A stretch of 33,574 nt of DNA from an uncultured Bacilli bacterium (GCA_910578745.1 CAJTSN010000007.1:2855-36428); one strand, 5' to 3'; shown: positions 23,672-31,892, counted from the stretch's first letter. Numbers and translations: made by a program. Notes: generated by a model not told the origin, from the letters alone.

Positions 23672-24972
23672 AAATAAGTAGTACGTTTTTATCATTTATG
23701 ATAACTTATGTGGTAGATTGTGTTTTATTTAAGAAATTGACTGATTCGAAGAGGAAGCTAATCACAATAAAAAATATAGTATTTCTAGTAATAATGAGCA
23801 TGATTTCATGTTTCATTGATGTAAATTATGGAGACTTTCCTAAGTTGATATTTTGTAATATACAGATATGTATATTATATAAATTAGTATTTGATATGTC
23901 TATGTTAAAATCAATACTGTTTACAATAGCAATAGTAATAGTATCAAATATAGCAGAGTATATATTTGTACTGATTTTTATTATAGGTATGAAAATAGAT
24001 ACTTCATATTTCACAAGTAATATAGCTGGATACTGGATTGTTAATTTAAGTGTTACCCTTTTATATTATCTTTTGCTTATAATGAAACCAGTTAGATGGC
24101 TTGTTCAAAAGAGTCTTAATTTTTTTAGTGAAAGTTATAAGATAGAAACAGTAATATTATTATTATTGTCAATGTTTTTAATAGCGGGTCTTACTTATCC
24201 AATAATAATGACATCATCTGTTAGAGAAAAAATCACATATAGTTTAGTTTTTATAGCATTTGTATATTTTATAGGAAATTTCTTTTATCAACGTTCAAAG
24301 AATGGGGAGCTGAAAAAAGCGTATGATTATTTATTAGAATATGTAAAAGAGTATGAAAAAGCATTAGATGAAAAGAGTAAAGCACAACATGAATACAAAA
24401 ATCAATTATCTGTTATAAGAGGAATGGCAAATAAGAATAATAAAAAGTTACACAAATATATAGATGATATGTTAGAAATAGAAGAGAATAAGGAAAGTCG
24501 AATCTTAAACAACTTAAAGCCACTACCAACAGGAGGATTAAAGGGATTAATTTATTATAAGACAGCCAGTATGATAAAGAAGAGTATGGAAGTACATGTG
24601 AATGTAGATAGTACATTAGAAAATGAGGAGTATTGGAATTTATGCGAGAAGAATCTACATAGTATTAGTACAATAGTGGGAGTTTATTTAGATAATGCAA
24701 TAGAAGCCGCAGAAAATGCAGAGAAGAAGTTTGTAATTATAGATATAGATGTAGAGGAAGGAAATATCATATTTAGTTTTTCAAATACATATGAAGGACA
24801 TATAGAAGTAGGGAAGATGGATAAGCAAGGGTATTCAACAAAGGGAAAAAAGAGGGGGTATGGATTATCACTTGTACAGGATATTTTAAACAAGAATACA
24901 TATTTATCGCAGGAGAGAGAAATGAATGGTATATTTTATGTACAAAAACTAATTATCCAAAATAAAAAGTAG
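23665..24972 (+). CDS. GHKL sensor histidine kinase (AgrC-like)
   Basis: Membrane sensor kinase of the HPK10 type that would detect the secreted cyclic peptide. Six or so hydrophobic helices fill residues 1–~210, followed by a coiled dimerisation segment with the phospho-acceptor His in AQHEYKNQL (His near 242). The ATPase domain has the N-box LDNAIEAAENA and the G-box KKRGYGLSLVQDI. 435 residues, close to AgrC (430). The gene and its neighbours in this locus use ATA for Ile much more freely than the housekeeping genes, a hint of different origin or lower expression. Translation is coupled to the regulator. Confidence 0.9.
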   Translation: MLEISSTFLSFMITYVVDCVLFKKLTDSKRKLITIKNIVFLVIMSMISCFIDVNYGDFPKLIFCNIQICILYKLVFDMSMLKSILFTIAIVIVSNIAEYIFVLIFIIGMKIDTSYFTSNIAGYWIVNLSVTLLYYLLLIMKPVRWLVQKSLNFFSESYKIETVILLLLSMFLIAGLTYPIIMTSSVREKITYSLVFIAFVYFIGNFFYQRSKNGELKKAYDYLLEYVKEYEKALDEKSKAQHEYKNQLSVIRGMANKNNKKLHKYIDDMLEIEENKESRILNNLKPLPTGGLKGLIYYKTASMIKKSMEVHVNVDSTLENEEYWNLCEKNLHSISTIVGVYLDNAIEAAENAEKKFVIIDIDVEEGNIIFSFSNTYEGHIEVGKMDKQGYSTKGKKRGYGLSLVQDILNKNTYLSQEREMNGIFYVQKLIIQNKK

Positions 24973-24989
24973 AGTTTGATCTACTTTTT
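24964..24989. terminator. Bidirectional terminator at the agr convergence point
   Basis: AAAAAGTAGA (24964–24973) and TCTACTTTTT (24980–24989) form a perfect 10-bp stem with a GTTTGA loop. It contains the stop codon of the kinase on the + strand and of agrD on the − strand, so one hairpin ends both operons. Confidence 0.88.
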
Positions 24990-25103
24990 CTCAATTAAAC
25001 TTGCAGGCATTTCTGGTTCATCTAGCCATCCATGATTACAAGATGAATCCCCGCTTGCTCCAAATGTAGAAATCATAAGTAAAGTTTTTGCGATAAATGA
25101 CAT
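24981..25103 (-). CDS. agrD: AgrD-like cyclic autoinducer peptide precursor
   Basis: Forty-residue open frame directly downstream of agrB on the same strand, with AGGAGGG seven bases before its ATG. It has the three-part AgrD layout: an N-terminal amphipathic stretch (MSFIAKTLLMISTFGAS), a core with a single Cys (SSCNHGWL), and a C-terminal recognition tail DEPEMPASL similar to the DEVEVPKEL of staphylococcal AgrD. AgrB would cut before the acidic tail and join the Cys thiol to the new C-terminus. Aligning the tails puts six residues (CNHGWL) in the ring instead of the common five; cleavage one residue earlier would give CNHGW. Too short for default gene finders. Confidence 0.85.
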   Translation of the reverse strand: MSFIAKTLLMISTFGASGDSSCNHGWLDEPEMPASLIEKK

Positions 25104-25147
25104 TTTTTTCCCTCCTATTCTTTTTTACATTATAGATGGTGATTAAA

Positions 25148-25759
25148 TTATAGATTATAACGCATTACATAGTTTTTGTAATTGTTATATGGTAAGTGAA
25201 ATAAACGATATGTAAGTGGCAAAATCATAATTGATTCTACGCATACACTAAACAGTATTAAGTTAGAAATTGTACTATTTGAAATTAGGATGGAACTTAT
25301 TATAAAAACAGTACATAATATTGTAGATATAATTTTTTGTTTTTCTCGTTTCTCCTTATAGATAATTGGTGCCTTTTTTGTATCTGCTGGAGCATATACA
25401 AGAAATAAAATAATAGCAATAATGCCTAATATTATTTTTATTTGTATAGGGATTACGATGTTCTTTGCTAAAAAAGGTAGTGTTAAAAAAATCATAGAAG
25501 AAGAACATAAACAAATCCAACTTTTTGTAGCATGTAATCCACAAGCATATTTCCTTAATAAATTAAAGAAAATAAACAGAATGAGTAGTTCTTTTCCAAT
25601 TCCTAATATGAATGCGATAGGGATTATAATTAATGATTTTGTAACAGTTAAATAAAAACTCTCTAAACCGTAGCGGTATTCATCTAACTCAATGTCCGTT
25701 AGATTTGGATATTCTTTTTTTAAAATACCCAGAGTTTTTTTTAAATAGTATTGTTTCAC
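25148..25759 (-). CDS. agrB: Accessory gene regulator B family peptidase
   Basis: Membrane cysteine protease that processes and cyclises the AgrD precursor. The catalytic pair is visible in LRKYACGLHATKSWIC as His76 and Cys83, with the same seven-residue spacing as His77/Cys84 of the staphylococcal enzyme. Four to six hydrophobic segments surround it. 203 residues, normal for the family. The start is GTG at 25759, preceded by GGTGAT; no ATG lies closer. agrD begins 45 bases after its stop on the same strand. Its operon converges on the regulator–kinase operon, unlike the single agrBDCA operon of staphylococci. Confidence 0.9.
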   Translation of the reverse strand: MKQYYLKKTLGILKKEYPNLTDIELDEYRYGLESFYLTVTKSLIIIPIAFILGIGKELLILFIFFNLLRKYACGLHATKSWICLCSSSMIFLTLPFLAKNIVIPIQIKIILGIIAIILFLVYAPADTKKAPIIYKEKREKQKIISTILCTVFIISSILISNSTISNLILFSVCVESIMILPLTYRLFHLPYNNYKNYVMRYNL

Positions 25760-26029
25760 TTTTCTATCACCGCATTTATGATAACAAATAAAAATATAGA
25801 ATGAGTTAGATTCTATTTATAGGGGGTAATATTTATTTTAAAGTTTCTATTGGTAAAAATAAAACAAAAAATTACATTTCAAGTATTAAAAATGACATTT
25901 CGCAAAACTGTTATTGAGCTTTAATTTAAAAACTGGTAAAATTTAACATGTTTCCGCAGACACTACGGAAACAAAAGGGAGTGGCTTATAGGGATACAAG
26001 ATTTGTCGAAATTTTTGGGTTATATTTTG
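25760..26029. other. Divergent control region between agrB and the cold-shock gene
   Basis: No gene. On the − strand it holds the agrB leader, a TAAAAT −10-like hexamer (25840–25835) with a poor −35, and the repeat pair described separately. On the + strand it has a perfect inverted repeat, TGTTTCCG (25949–25956) and CGGAAACA (25966–25973) with a 9-nt loop and no T tail. That hairpin is more G+C-rich than its surroundings and may be a binding site or a structured RNA; it lies upstream of the predicted cold-shock gene promoter. Confidence 0.5.
25873..25901 (-). promoter_or_regulatory. Paired direct repeats upstream of agrB, candidate LytTR binding site
   Basis: Read on the − strand, GAAATGTCATTTTT is followed exactly 21 bp later by GAAATGTAATTTTT (13 of 14 bases equal). 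On the + strand the cores are ACATTTC at 25874 and 25895. A two-turn spacing is typical for LytTR regulators binding as dimers on one DNA face. The second repeat ends about ten bases before the position expected for the −35, fitting an activator site on a weak promoter. Confidence 0.5.
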
Positions 26030-26058
26030 TTGAATTTATAAGGTTACTAAGGTATATT
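26030..26058 (+). promoter_or_regulatory. Sigma-A promoter of the cold-shock gene
   Basis: TTGAAT (26030–26035), 17-bp spacer, TATATT (26053–26058). Predicted leader about 30 bases. Confidence 0.65.
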
Positions 26059-26097
26059 TAAAGTGTAAGCAATTTTACTAGAAGGGAGATTTATGAA

Positions 26098-26313
26098 ATG
26101 ATAAAGGGTAAGGTAAAATGGTTTAATAATGAGAAAGGATACGGGTTTATAGAGTATAGTGATCGAGAAGATATATTTGTTCACTATTCTTCTATATTGT
26201 CAGAAGGTTATAAGACCTTGGTAGAAGGACAATATGTAGAGTTTGAGCTTGTAAGAACAGATAAAGGTTTGCAGGCAAAGAATGTAATTGAAATTAAAGC
26301 TACTTTGGTATAA
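26098..26313 (+). CDS. Cold-shock domain protein
   Basis: Single cold-shock domain, an RNA/ssDNA chaperone of the CspA/CspB type. RNP1 is KGYGFIEY and RNP2 is DIFVHYS; the N-terminal KGKVKWFNNEKG is canonical. 71 residues, slightly longer than CspB (67) through a short C-terminal extension (EIKATLV). ATG 26098 has AAGGGAGAT upstream. It stands between the agr locus and hpf, with its own promoter and terminator. Confidence 0.95.
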   Translation: MIKGKVKWFNNEKGYGFIEYSDREDIFVHYSSILSEGYKTLVEGQYVEFELVRTDKGLQAKNVIEIKATLV

Positions 26314-26326
26314 GGTAGTTTTTTTC
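26296..26326 (+). terminator. Intrinsic terminator after the cold-shock gene
   Basis: AAAGCTACTTT pairs with AAGGTAGTTT with one bulged G and a G·T pair, followed by a run of T. Overlaps the stop codon. Confidence 0.75.
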
Positions 26327-26327
26327 T

Positions 26328-26355
26328 TTGAAAACTTCTCTTTTTATGTTATACT
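26328..26355 (+). promoter_or_regulatory. Sigma-A promoter of hpf
   Basis: TTGAAA (26328–26333), 16-bp spacer ending in TGT, TATACT (26350–26355): an extended −10 promoter about 22 bp before the ATG. Confidence 0.72.
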
Positions 26356-26377
26356 AACATTAGAAAGGATGATTTGA

Positions 26378-26908
26378 ATGAGAATAAATGCTCGTGGTAG
26401 CAAATTAGAGGTTACCGATGCGATAAGAGATTATATCAATAAAAAAATCGCAAAGCTTGATAAGTATTTCGAAAATCCTGATGAATATACAGCGAATGTT
26501 TTAATTAAAACGATAGGCAATAGCCAAACAGTGGAGGTCACAATTCCTATTCGAAAGGTGATTTTAAGAGCAGAAGAAAGTAGTGATGATTTATATAAGT
26601 CTATTGACTTAGTTAGTGAAAAGCTAGAAAGACAAATTCGAAAGAATAAGACACGACTTCTTAATAAAAAGGGACAGGAAACAATATTCATGTTTACTTT
26701 ATCCAATGATGAGAAAGAGGAAGAAGAGACTGGTGTAATTAAGAAAAGAAAACAAGTGGATATGAAACCAATGAGTGAAGAAGAAGCGATTCTCCAACTA
26801 AATTTAATAGGACATGATTTTTTCTTATTTGAAGATATGGATACAAATATGCCAGCAGTTGTTTACAAAAGAAAAGATGGAAATTACGGTGTTATAGAAA
26901 TGAAATAA
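26378..26908 (+). CDS. hpf: Ribosome hibernation promoting factor, long form
   Basis: Binds the 30S subunit and, in the long form, pairs 70S ribosomes into inactive 100S dimers in stationary phase. The N-terminal domain (1–~100: EVTDAIRDYINKKIAKLDKY, then LYKSIDLVSEKLERQIRKNK) is the YfiA fold. A charged linker follows, and then the C-terminal dimerisation domain (KPMSEEEAILQLNLIGHDFFLFEDM ... VVYKRKDGNYGVIE, about 127–175). 176 residues. It sits just upstream of secA, as in other Bacilli, with its own promoter and terminator. Confidence 0.95.
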   Translation: MRINARGSKLEVTDAIRDYINKKIAKLDKYFENPDEYTANVLIKTIGNSQTVEVTIPIRKVILRAEESSDDLYKSIDLVSEKLERQIRKNKTRLLNKKGQETIFMFTLSNDEKEEEETGVIKKRKQVDMKPMSEEEAILQLNLIGHDFFLFEDMDTNMPAVVYKRKDGNYGVIEMK

Positions 26909-26931
26909 AAAGTGATTTGTTCACTTTTTTT
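26907..26931 (+). terminator. Intrinsic terminator after hpf
   Basis: AAAAAGTGA (26907–26915) and TCACTTTTT (26921–26929) with loop TTTGT; more T residues follow. Confidence 0.88.
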
Positions 26932-27003
26932 GCTTATCTATTAGGAATGTCTATGTTTTTTTCACTTTTTTTGATAAAATAGATGTGGGAAAGGTTGATG
27001 TTT

Positions 27004-29490
27004 ATGAAATTTTTGAGAAGAATTTTTGATACAGAATATAAAGAATTAGAAAAGTTTAAAAAAATTGCAGAAGATATTATGGCATTAGATGAAGAATATA
27101 CAAAATTGACGGATGAGGAACTTAAAGAAAAAACAGTTGAATTTAAAGAAAGATTAAAAAATGGAGAAACATTAAATGATATTCGTGTAGAAGCTTTTGC
27201 GACGGTTCGTGAAGCTGCTTATCGTGTGATTGGAGAAAAACCTTACTTTGTTCAAATTTTGGGAGGACTTGCAATTCATGAAGGAAATATTGCTGAAATG
27301 CGTACTGGTGAAGGTAAAACGTTGACTTCTACAATGCCAGCTTATTTGAATGCTTTAACTGGAGAAGGAGTGCATATTATTACAGTCAATGAGTATTTAG
27401 CAGAAAGAGATGCTCAGTGGATGGAAAAAATCTATCAACTCTTAGGATTAACAGTAGGTATTAATTACCGAGAACTTACACCAAGTGAGAAGAAAAAAGT
27501 TTATGACTGTGATATAACTTATACAACCAATAATGAATTGGGTTTTGATTATTTACGTGATAACATGGTTGTAAAAGCACAGGATAGAGTACAAAGACCT
27601 CTTAATTTTGCTATTATTGATGAAATCGATTCTATTTTGATTGATGAGGCAAGAACACCACTTATTATTTCTGGTGGACGAATGGATTCTGCTAATCTAT
27701 ATATGGACACAGATAAGTTCGTAAAAACTTTAAAGGAAAATAATGGTTATATTTATGATGAAAAAACCAAAGCAGTTACTTTGGATAATGAAGGAATGAA
27801 ATTAGGAGAAAAGTATTTTAAGGTTGATAATTTATATGATATTAGCAATACAAATCTCGTTCATTTCATTACACAAGCATTGAAAGCAAATTATGCAATG
27901 AAATGTGATGTGGATTATGTTGTTAAAGAAGGAAGAGTTATTATTGTAGACCCTTTTACAGGTCGTTTAATGGAGGGACGTACTTTTTCTGATGGGCTTC
28001 ATCAAGCAATTGAAGCAAAAGAAGGTGTTGAAATTCAAAGAGAGATGAAGACACTAGCGACAATTACTTTTCAAAATTTGTTTCGAATGTATAAAAAACT
28101 TTCTGGAATGACTGGTACAGCCAAAACAGAAGAAGAGGAATTCCGTGATATTTATAATATGTATGTTATTCAAATTCCTACAAATAGACCTGTTGCTAGG
28201 GTAGATTATGGTGATTTAATTTTTACGACGAAAAAAGGAAAATATAAGGCAATTGTAAATGAAATTAAAGAACGACATGCTAAGGGTCAACCCGTTTTAG
28301 TGGGAACAATTGCGGTAGAGACAAGCGAATTATTAAGCTCTATGTTAAAAAAAGAAGGAATTAAACATGAAGTATTAAATGCGAAAAATCATGCACGTGA
28401 AGCCGAAATTATTGCCCATGCTGGAGAAAAGGGGTCAGTGACCATTGCTACGAATATGGCTGGTCGTGGAACGGATATTAAAATTAGTGATGAAGTGAAA
28501 GAACTTGGAGGTTTATTTGTAATTGGAACAGAAAGACATGAGTCAAGACGTATTGATAACCAATTACGTGGTCGTTCAGGTCGTCAAGGAGATCCGGGTG
28601 CTTCTCAGTTTTGTGTATCATTTGAAGATGAACTTATGGTTCGTTTTGGTGGAGAACGTGCGAAGGCTGCACTTTCCCGTGTAGGTGCAGATGAAGATAT
28701 GTCACTTCGACTTGGCTTTGTTTCCAAATCTGTTGAGTCAGCTCAAAAAAGAATTGAAGGAAATAATTTCGACTCAAGAAAAAATTTATTACAATATGAC
28801 GATGTCATCAATAAGCAAAGGGAATATATTTATGAAAGAAGAAATGAAATTCTAGATTCTGAATCGATTCATGATATTGTCTTAGAAACTTTTAAAAATT
28901 TTATTGCTAGTTTTGTACAAGATCATATTGCTCCTGAGGATAAATTAACAGAGGAAGATTTAAAAGAAATTTTGGAATATACAAATGAGCATTTATTGAA
29001 AAATAAATTGTCTTTGGAACAATTGAGTGACAATATTGATGAATTGATTATTGATATTTATGATAGAACTGTTAAGGAATATGAAGAAAAATTAAGTGCA
29101 CTGCCAGCAGAGATAACCAATGAATTTGAAAAGGCGATTATGCTTCGAGTAATTGATACAAGATGGACGAATCATATTAGCACAATGTCTAATTTAAGAG
29201 AAGGAATTGGCTTACGTGGGTATACTGAAAATCCACTTAGAGCTTATACTGTAGAGGGATATGAGCTTTATGAACAACTATTAGATGCCATTGATAATGA
29301 AGTTACTTTATTTTTACTTAATGCTGAGATAAGACAAAATGTAGAAAGAGAGCAAGTAATTAAAGGAGAAGCCGTAAATGATGCTTCTAAACTAAAGAAA
29401 AGTGGACCAAAAAGGGTAGAAAAAATAGGTCGAAATGACCTGTGTCCATGTGGTTCGGGCAAAAAATACAAGCAATGCTGCGGAAAGTGA
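27004..29490 (+). CDS. secA: Protein translocase ATPase subunit SecA
   Basis: Motor of the general secretion pathway that pushes preproteins through SecYEG. Helicase motif I is MRTGEGKTLTS, the DEAD-like box is IIDEIDSILIDEAR, and motifs IATNMAGRGTDI and QLRGRSGRQGDPG belong to the second nucleotide fold. The C-terminal zinc ribbon CPCGSGKKYKQCC is intact. 829 residues, normal. ATG 27004 gives MKFLRRIFDTEYKE. ATG at 26983 is rejected because it lies almost on the start point expected from the extended −10 TGATAAAAT (26972–26980). In most Bacilli prfB follows secA; here accessory genes follow instead. Confidence 0.97.
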   Translation: MKFLRRIFDTEYKELEKFKKIAEDIMALDEEYTKLTDEELKEKTVEFKERLKNGETLNDIRVEAFATVREAAYRVIGEKPYFVQILGGLAIHEGNIAEMRTGEGKTLTSTMPAYLNALTGEGVHIITVNEYLAERDAQWMEKIYQLLGLTVGINYRELTPSEKKKVYDCDITYTTNNELGFDYLRDNMVVKAQDRVQRPLNFAIIDEIDSILIDEARTPLIISGGRMDSANLYMDTDKFVKTLKENNGYIYDEKTKAVTLDNEGMKLGEKYFKVDNLYDISNTNLVHFITQALKANYAMKCDVDYVVKEGRVIIVDPFTGRLMEGRTFSDGLHQAIEAKEGVEIQREMKTLATITFQNLFRMYKKLSGMTGTAKTEEEEFRDIYNMYVIQIPTNRPVARVDYGDLIFTTKKGKYKAIVNEIKERHAKGQPVLVGTIAVETSELLSSMLKKEGIKHEVLNAKNHAREAEIIAHAGEKGSVTIATNMAGRGTDIKISDEVKELGGLFVIGTERHESRRIDNQLRGRSGRQGDPGASQFCVSFEDELMVRFGGERAKAALSRVGADEDMSLRLGFVSKSVESAQKRIEGNNFDSRKNLLQYDDVINKQREYIYERRNEILDSESIHDIVLETFKNFIASFVQDHIAPEDKLTEEDLKEILEYTNEHLLKNKLSLEQLSDNIDELIIDIYDRTVKEYEEKLSALPAEITNEFEKAIMLRVIDTRWTNHISTMSNLREGIGLRGYTENPLRAYTVEGYELYEQLLDAIDNEVTLFLLNAEIRQNVEREQVIKGEAVNDASKLKKSGPKRVEKIGRNDLCPCGSGKKYKQCCGK

Positions 29491-29593
29491 GTATTTATAA
29501 GGATTTGCGAGGATTTTGCAAATTTAAAAAATGTTAACAAATTCATATTTGTTTACAAATGATTTAAAAAGTATGGCTTAATGCCTTAAAAAT

Positions 29594-29634
29594 AAAGGAT
29601 GTAAACAGAAAAAATATGTGAACATCCTTTTAAA
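29594..29634 (+). terminator. Probable terminator between secA and the accessory region
   Basis: AAAGGATGT (29594–29602) and ACATCCTTT (29622–29630) are perfectly complementary with a 19-nt A-rich loop and a short T tail. Upstream in the same spacer is an inverted repeat, AACAAAT (29536–29542) and ATTTGTT (29547–29553), a possible operator for the next gene. Confidence 0.6.
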
Positions 29635-29659
29635 ATTCAAGAAAGTGAGGTAATATCTA

Positions 29660-30544
29660 TTGAAAAAAGATGAAGTAACAGCAGAAATAATTGTAAAAGA
29701 AAATAAAGTAGGAATTTTAAGAGTAGGAAATGTAAATTATATTTCATTAACAGATTTGGCTAAGTATCAAAATTCTAGTGATCCATCTTTTACAGTAAAA
29801 AATTGGTTAAGAAGAATTACAACCATTGACTACATTGGTTTATGGGAAGAAATTCATAATCCTAATTTTAATTTGGTCGAATTCGACCAAATTAAAACGG
29901 AGTATGGTAGAAACTCTTTTGCAATGTCTCCATCACAGTGGATTAAAAGAACTAATGCAGTAGGTATTATCTCTAAAGGTGGAAGGTATAGCATTGGAAC
30001 TTTCGCACATCCAGATATTGCATTTGAATTTGCCAGTTGGTTATCTCCAGAATTTAAGTTATATTTAATAACTGAATTTGAGAGATTAAAAACTAATGAA
30101 GCATATCAAGAAAAAGTAGATTGGCAAGCTAATAGAATACTTTCAAAGTTAAACTATGTAGTTCATACTGATGCAGTAAAGACTTATATAGTTCCAACGC
30201 TTACAGAAGCACAAAAGAAATTCGTATATGCGGAAGAGGCAGATGTTTTAAATGTTGCATTATTTGGTATGACGGCTAAAGAATGGAGAGATAATAATCC
30301 AGAGTTGGCAAAAGAGGGAAATATGAGGGATTATACTGACTTACTACATTTAGTAATATTAAATAATCTTCAAAATACAAATGCGGAATTGATTGAAGAA
30401 AAAGTACCTCAAAATGAAAGACTTGTTAGACTCAATAATTCTGCAAGAAGACAAATGAAAGTATTAAAAAACAATAAGAACATCAAAGAATTAGAATTAT
30501 TACAAAAACAAGTTAATGAAGAAAAAGAATTATTAATTGATTAA
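29660..30544 (+). CDS. KilA-N domain protein
   Basis: Residues about 10–125 match the KilA-N DNA-binding domain common in phages and gut Bacillota: VNYISLTDLAKYQN, VKNWLRRITTIDYIGLWEEIHNP-type segment, and GGRYSIGTFAHPDIAFEFASWLSPEFKLYLI. The C-terminal half is helical and charged, with AEEADVLNVALFGMTAKEWR and a final coiled coil of Lys/Glu/Leu. 295 residues. The start is TTG 29660, nine bases after GTGAGG. The coding sequence contains a 32-bp perfect palindrome. It stands immediately before an integrase, so a phage-derived regulator or antirepressor-like role is plausible, but many chromosomal copies have no known function. Confidence 0.8.
   Translation: MKKDEVTAEIIVKENKVGILRVGNVNYISLTDLAKYQNSSDPSFTVKNWLRRITTIDYIGLWEEIHNPNFNLVEFDQIKTEYGRNSFAMSPSQWIKRTNAVGIISKGGRYSIGTFAHPDIAFEFASWLSPEFKLYLITEFERLKTNEAYQEKVDWQANRILSKLNYVVHTDAVKTYIVPTLTEAQKKFVYAEEADVLNVALFGMTAKEWRDNNPELAKEGNMRDYTDLLHLVILNNLQNTNAELIEEKVPQNERLVRLNNSARRQMKVLKNNKNIKELELLQKQVNEEKELLID
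29866..29897. repeat. 32-bp perfect palindrome inside the KilA-N gene
   Basis: Left arm TTTTAATTTGGTCGAA and right arm TTCGACCAAATTAAAA are exact reverse complements with no spacer, centred between 29881 and 29882. In the reading frame it encodes FNLVEFDQIK, between the DNA-binding strands of the domain. Possible operator bound by the protein itself. Confidence 0.85.
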
Positions 30545-30549
30545 AGTAG

Positions 30550-30586
30550 AAGAGTGTTAACAAACAATGTTAATGCTCTTTTGTTT
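30550..30586 (+). terminator. Intrinsic terminator after the KilA-N gene
   Basis: AAGAGTGTTAACA (30550–30562) pairs with TGTTAATGCTCTT (30568–30580) with two G·T pairs, loop AACAA, then TTGTTTT. Confidence 0.82.
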
Positions 30587-30612
30587 TATATAGAAAAGGA
30601 AAGGATGATTAT

Positions 30613-31892
30613 ATGAGAAGAGTAAATATAAGAAAAAGAGGAAAGGTTTATCAATATCAATTTGAAATTGGAACTATTAATGGGAAAAGGAAGTTTATTA
30701 ATAAGTCAGGCTTTAAAACTCAGAATGAAGCATATGCTGCTGGACAACTTGCTTATGAAAAATATATAAATGGAGGTGTAACTTTTAAACAATCGCAAAT
30801 GTTATATTCTGATTATTTAGATTATTGGATGAAGGAATATTTTGAAATTAATTATAAATACACAACAGCTAAGAGATATTCTGAAGCATTTGAATCTATT
30901 AAAAAGGAATTAGGTAAATATAGATTAGCATATCTAACTCCTTATGTACTAAATCAAGCATTACTTAGAATTGCTCAAAAAGTAAATTCAAAAGATGCAT
31001 TAAGAAATTATCAAAAGGTGATTAGAAGTTCATTAAGGGATGCTGCCTATTATTTTGGTTTTATTGAGAATAATCCTGCAGCTGATTTACAATTACCTAG
31101 ATTCTATTCTTTTGAGGTAAAAAAAACGATGTAAAACATATCTATACTCAAGAAGAAATTGATATGATATTGTTGAGATTCAAAAATAACTATACTTTTA
31201 CTTGTGCATTCCTGACAGCATGTTATACAGGAATGAGAACAGGAGAAGTGTTAGCTTTGACATGGGATGATATAGACTTAGAAAAACAAATAATAAAAGT
31301 TAATAAAACAGTATATGCAAAGACTAAAGATGAAAATGGTAGATGGTATTTGGGTACAACTAAAACAGAGGGTAGTTGTCGAGATGTTTATATCTGTGAT
31401 ACTTTAAAAATAGCATTGCAAAACTACAAAAAGAATCAAGAAAATAACAAAAAACTATATAGAAAAAGCTATCATAATTATTATTTAAAAGAAGTTAAAA
31501 ATAAATATGGTAAGATTGTAGAATATAAAATAATTGAACTCAAACATAAATCTAAAAATAGATCACAAATCAATTTAGTCTTTACAAAAAATGATGGGAG
31601 CTATTCTGGAACAGATTTACTCAGGTATCCATTTAAAATTATTCATAAAGAACTAAATATTAAGAATTGTAGATTTTATGATTTAAGAGGAAGCTTTGCA
31701 ACTAAGACATTAAGAGGTGGAATTGAAATTAAAGATGTTTCTAGTGTACTTGGACATAGTAGAGTAGAAACCACAGAAAATTATTATATTAGTAGCAATG
31801 AAGAAACAAAAAGAAGTGCAAGTGAGTCGTTTGAACAAATAGTACAATCTAAAGTAATTGATGAGATAATAAATTACGATACAGAAAAATAA
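30613..31892 (+). pseudogene. int: Phage-type tyrosine integrase, split by a −1 frameshift
   Basis: Two frames together form one site-specific recombinase. The first (30613–31134, 173 residues) has the arm-binding domain (RKRGKVYQYQFEIGTINGKRK) and the SAM-like core-binding domain, ending FEVKKTM-stop. Shifting back one base at the A8 run (31119–31126) continues without a break as ...EVKKNDVKHIYTQEEID into the catalytic domain, which ends at 31892. That domain carries the Arg in TGMRTGEVLALTW, the YDLRGSFAT box (Tyr instead of the usual first His), LGHSRVETTENYY with His and the nucleophilic Tyr. As sequenced, the full protein cannot be made unless ribosomes slip. Integrases of this type excise and insert phages or islands. 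Confidence 0.88.
31119..31126 (+). other. A8 run at the integrase frameshift
   Basis: Eight A residues read GTA AAA AAA ACG. The zero frame meets TAA three codons after the second AAA. The heptamer A AAA AAA is a known slippery type: a −1 slip would read AAC GAT and enter the catalytic domain. The downstream ATGT–AAA–ACAT hairpin is too weak to count as a stimulator. A simple one-base loss or sequencing error in the run explains it equally well. Confidence 0.6.
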
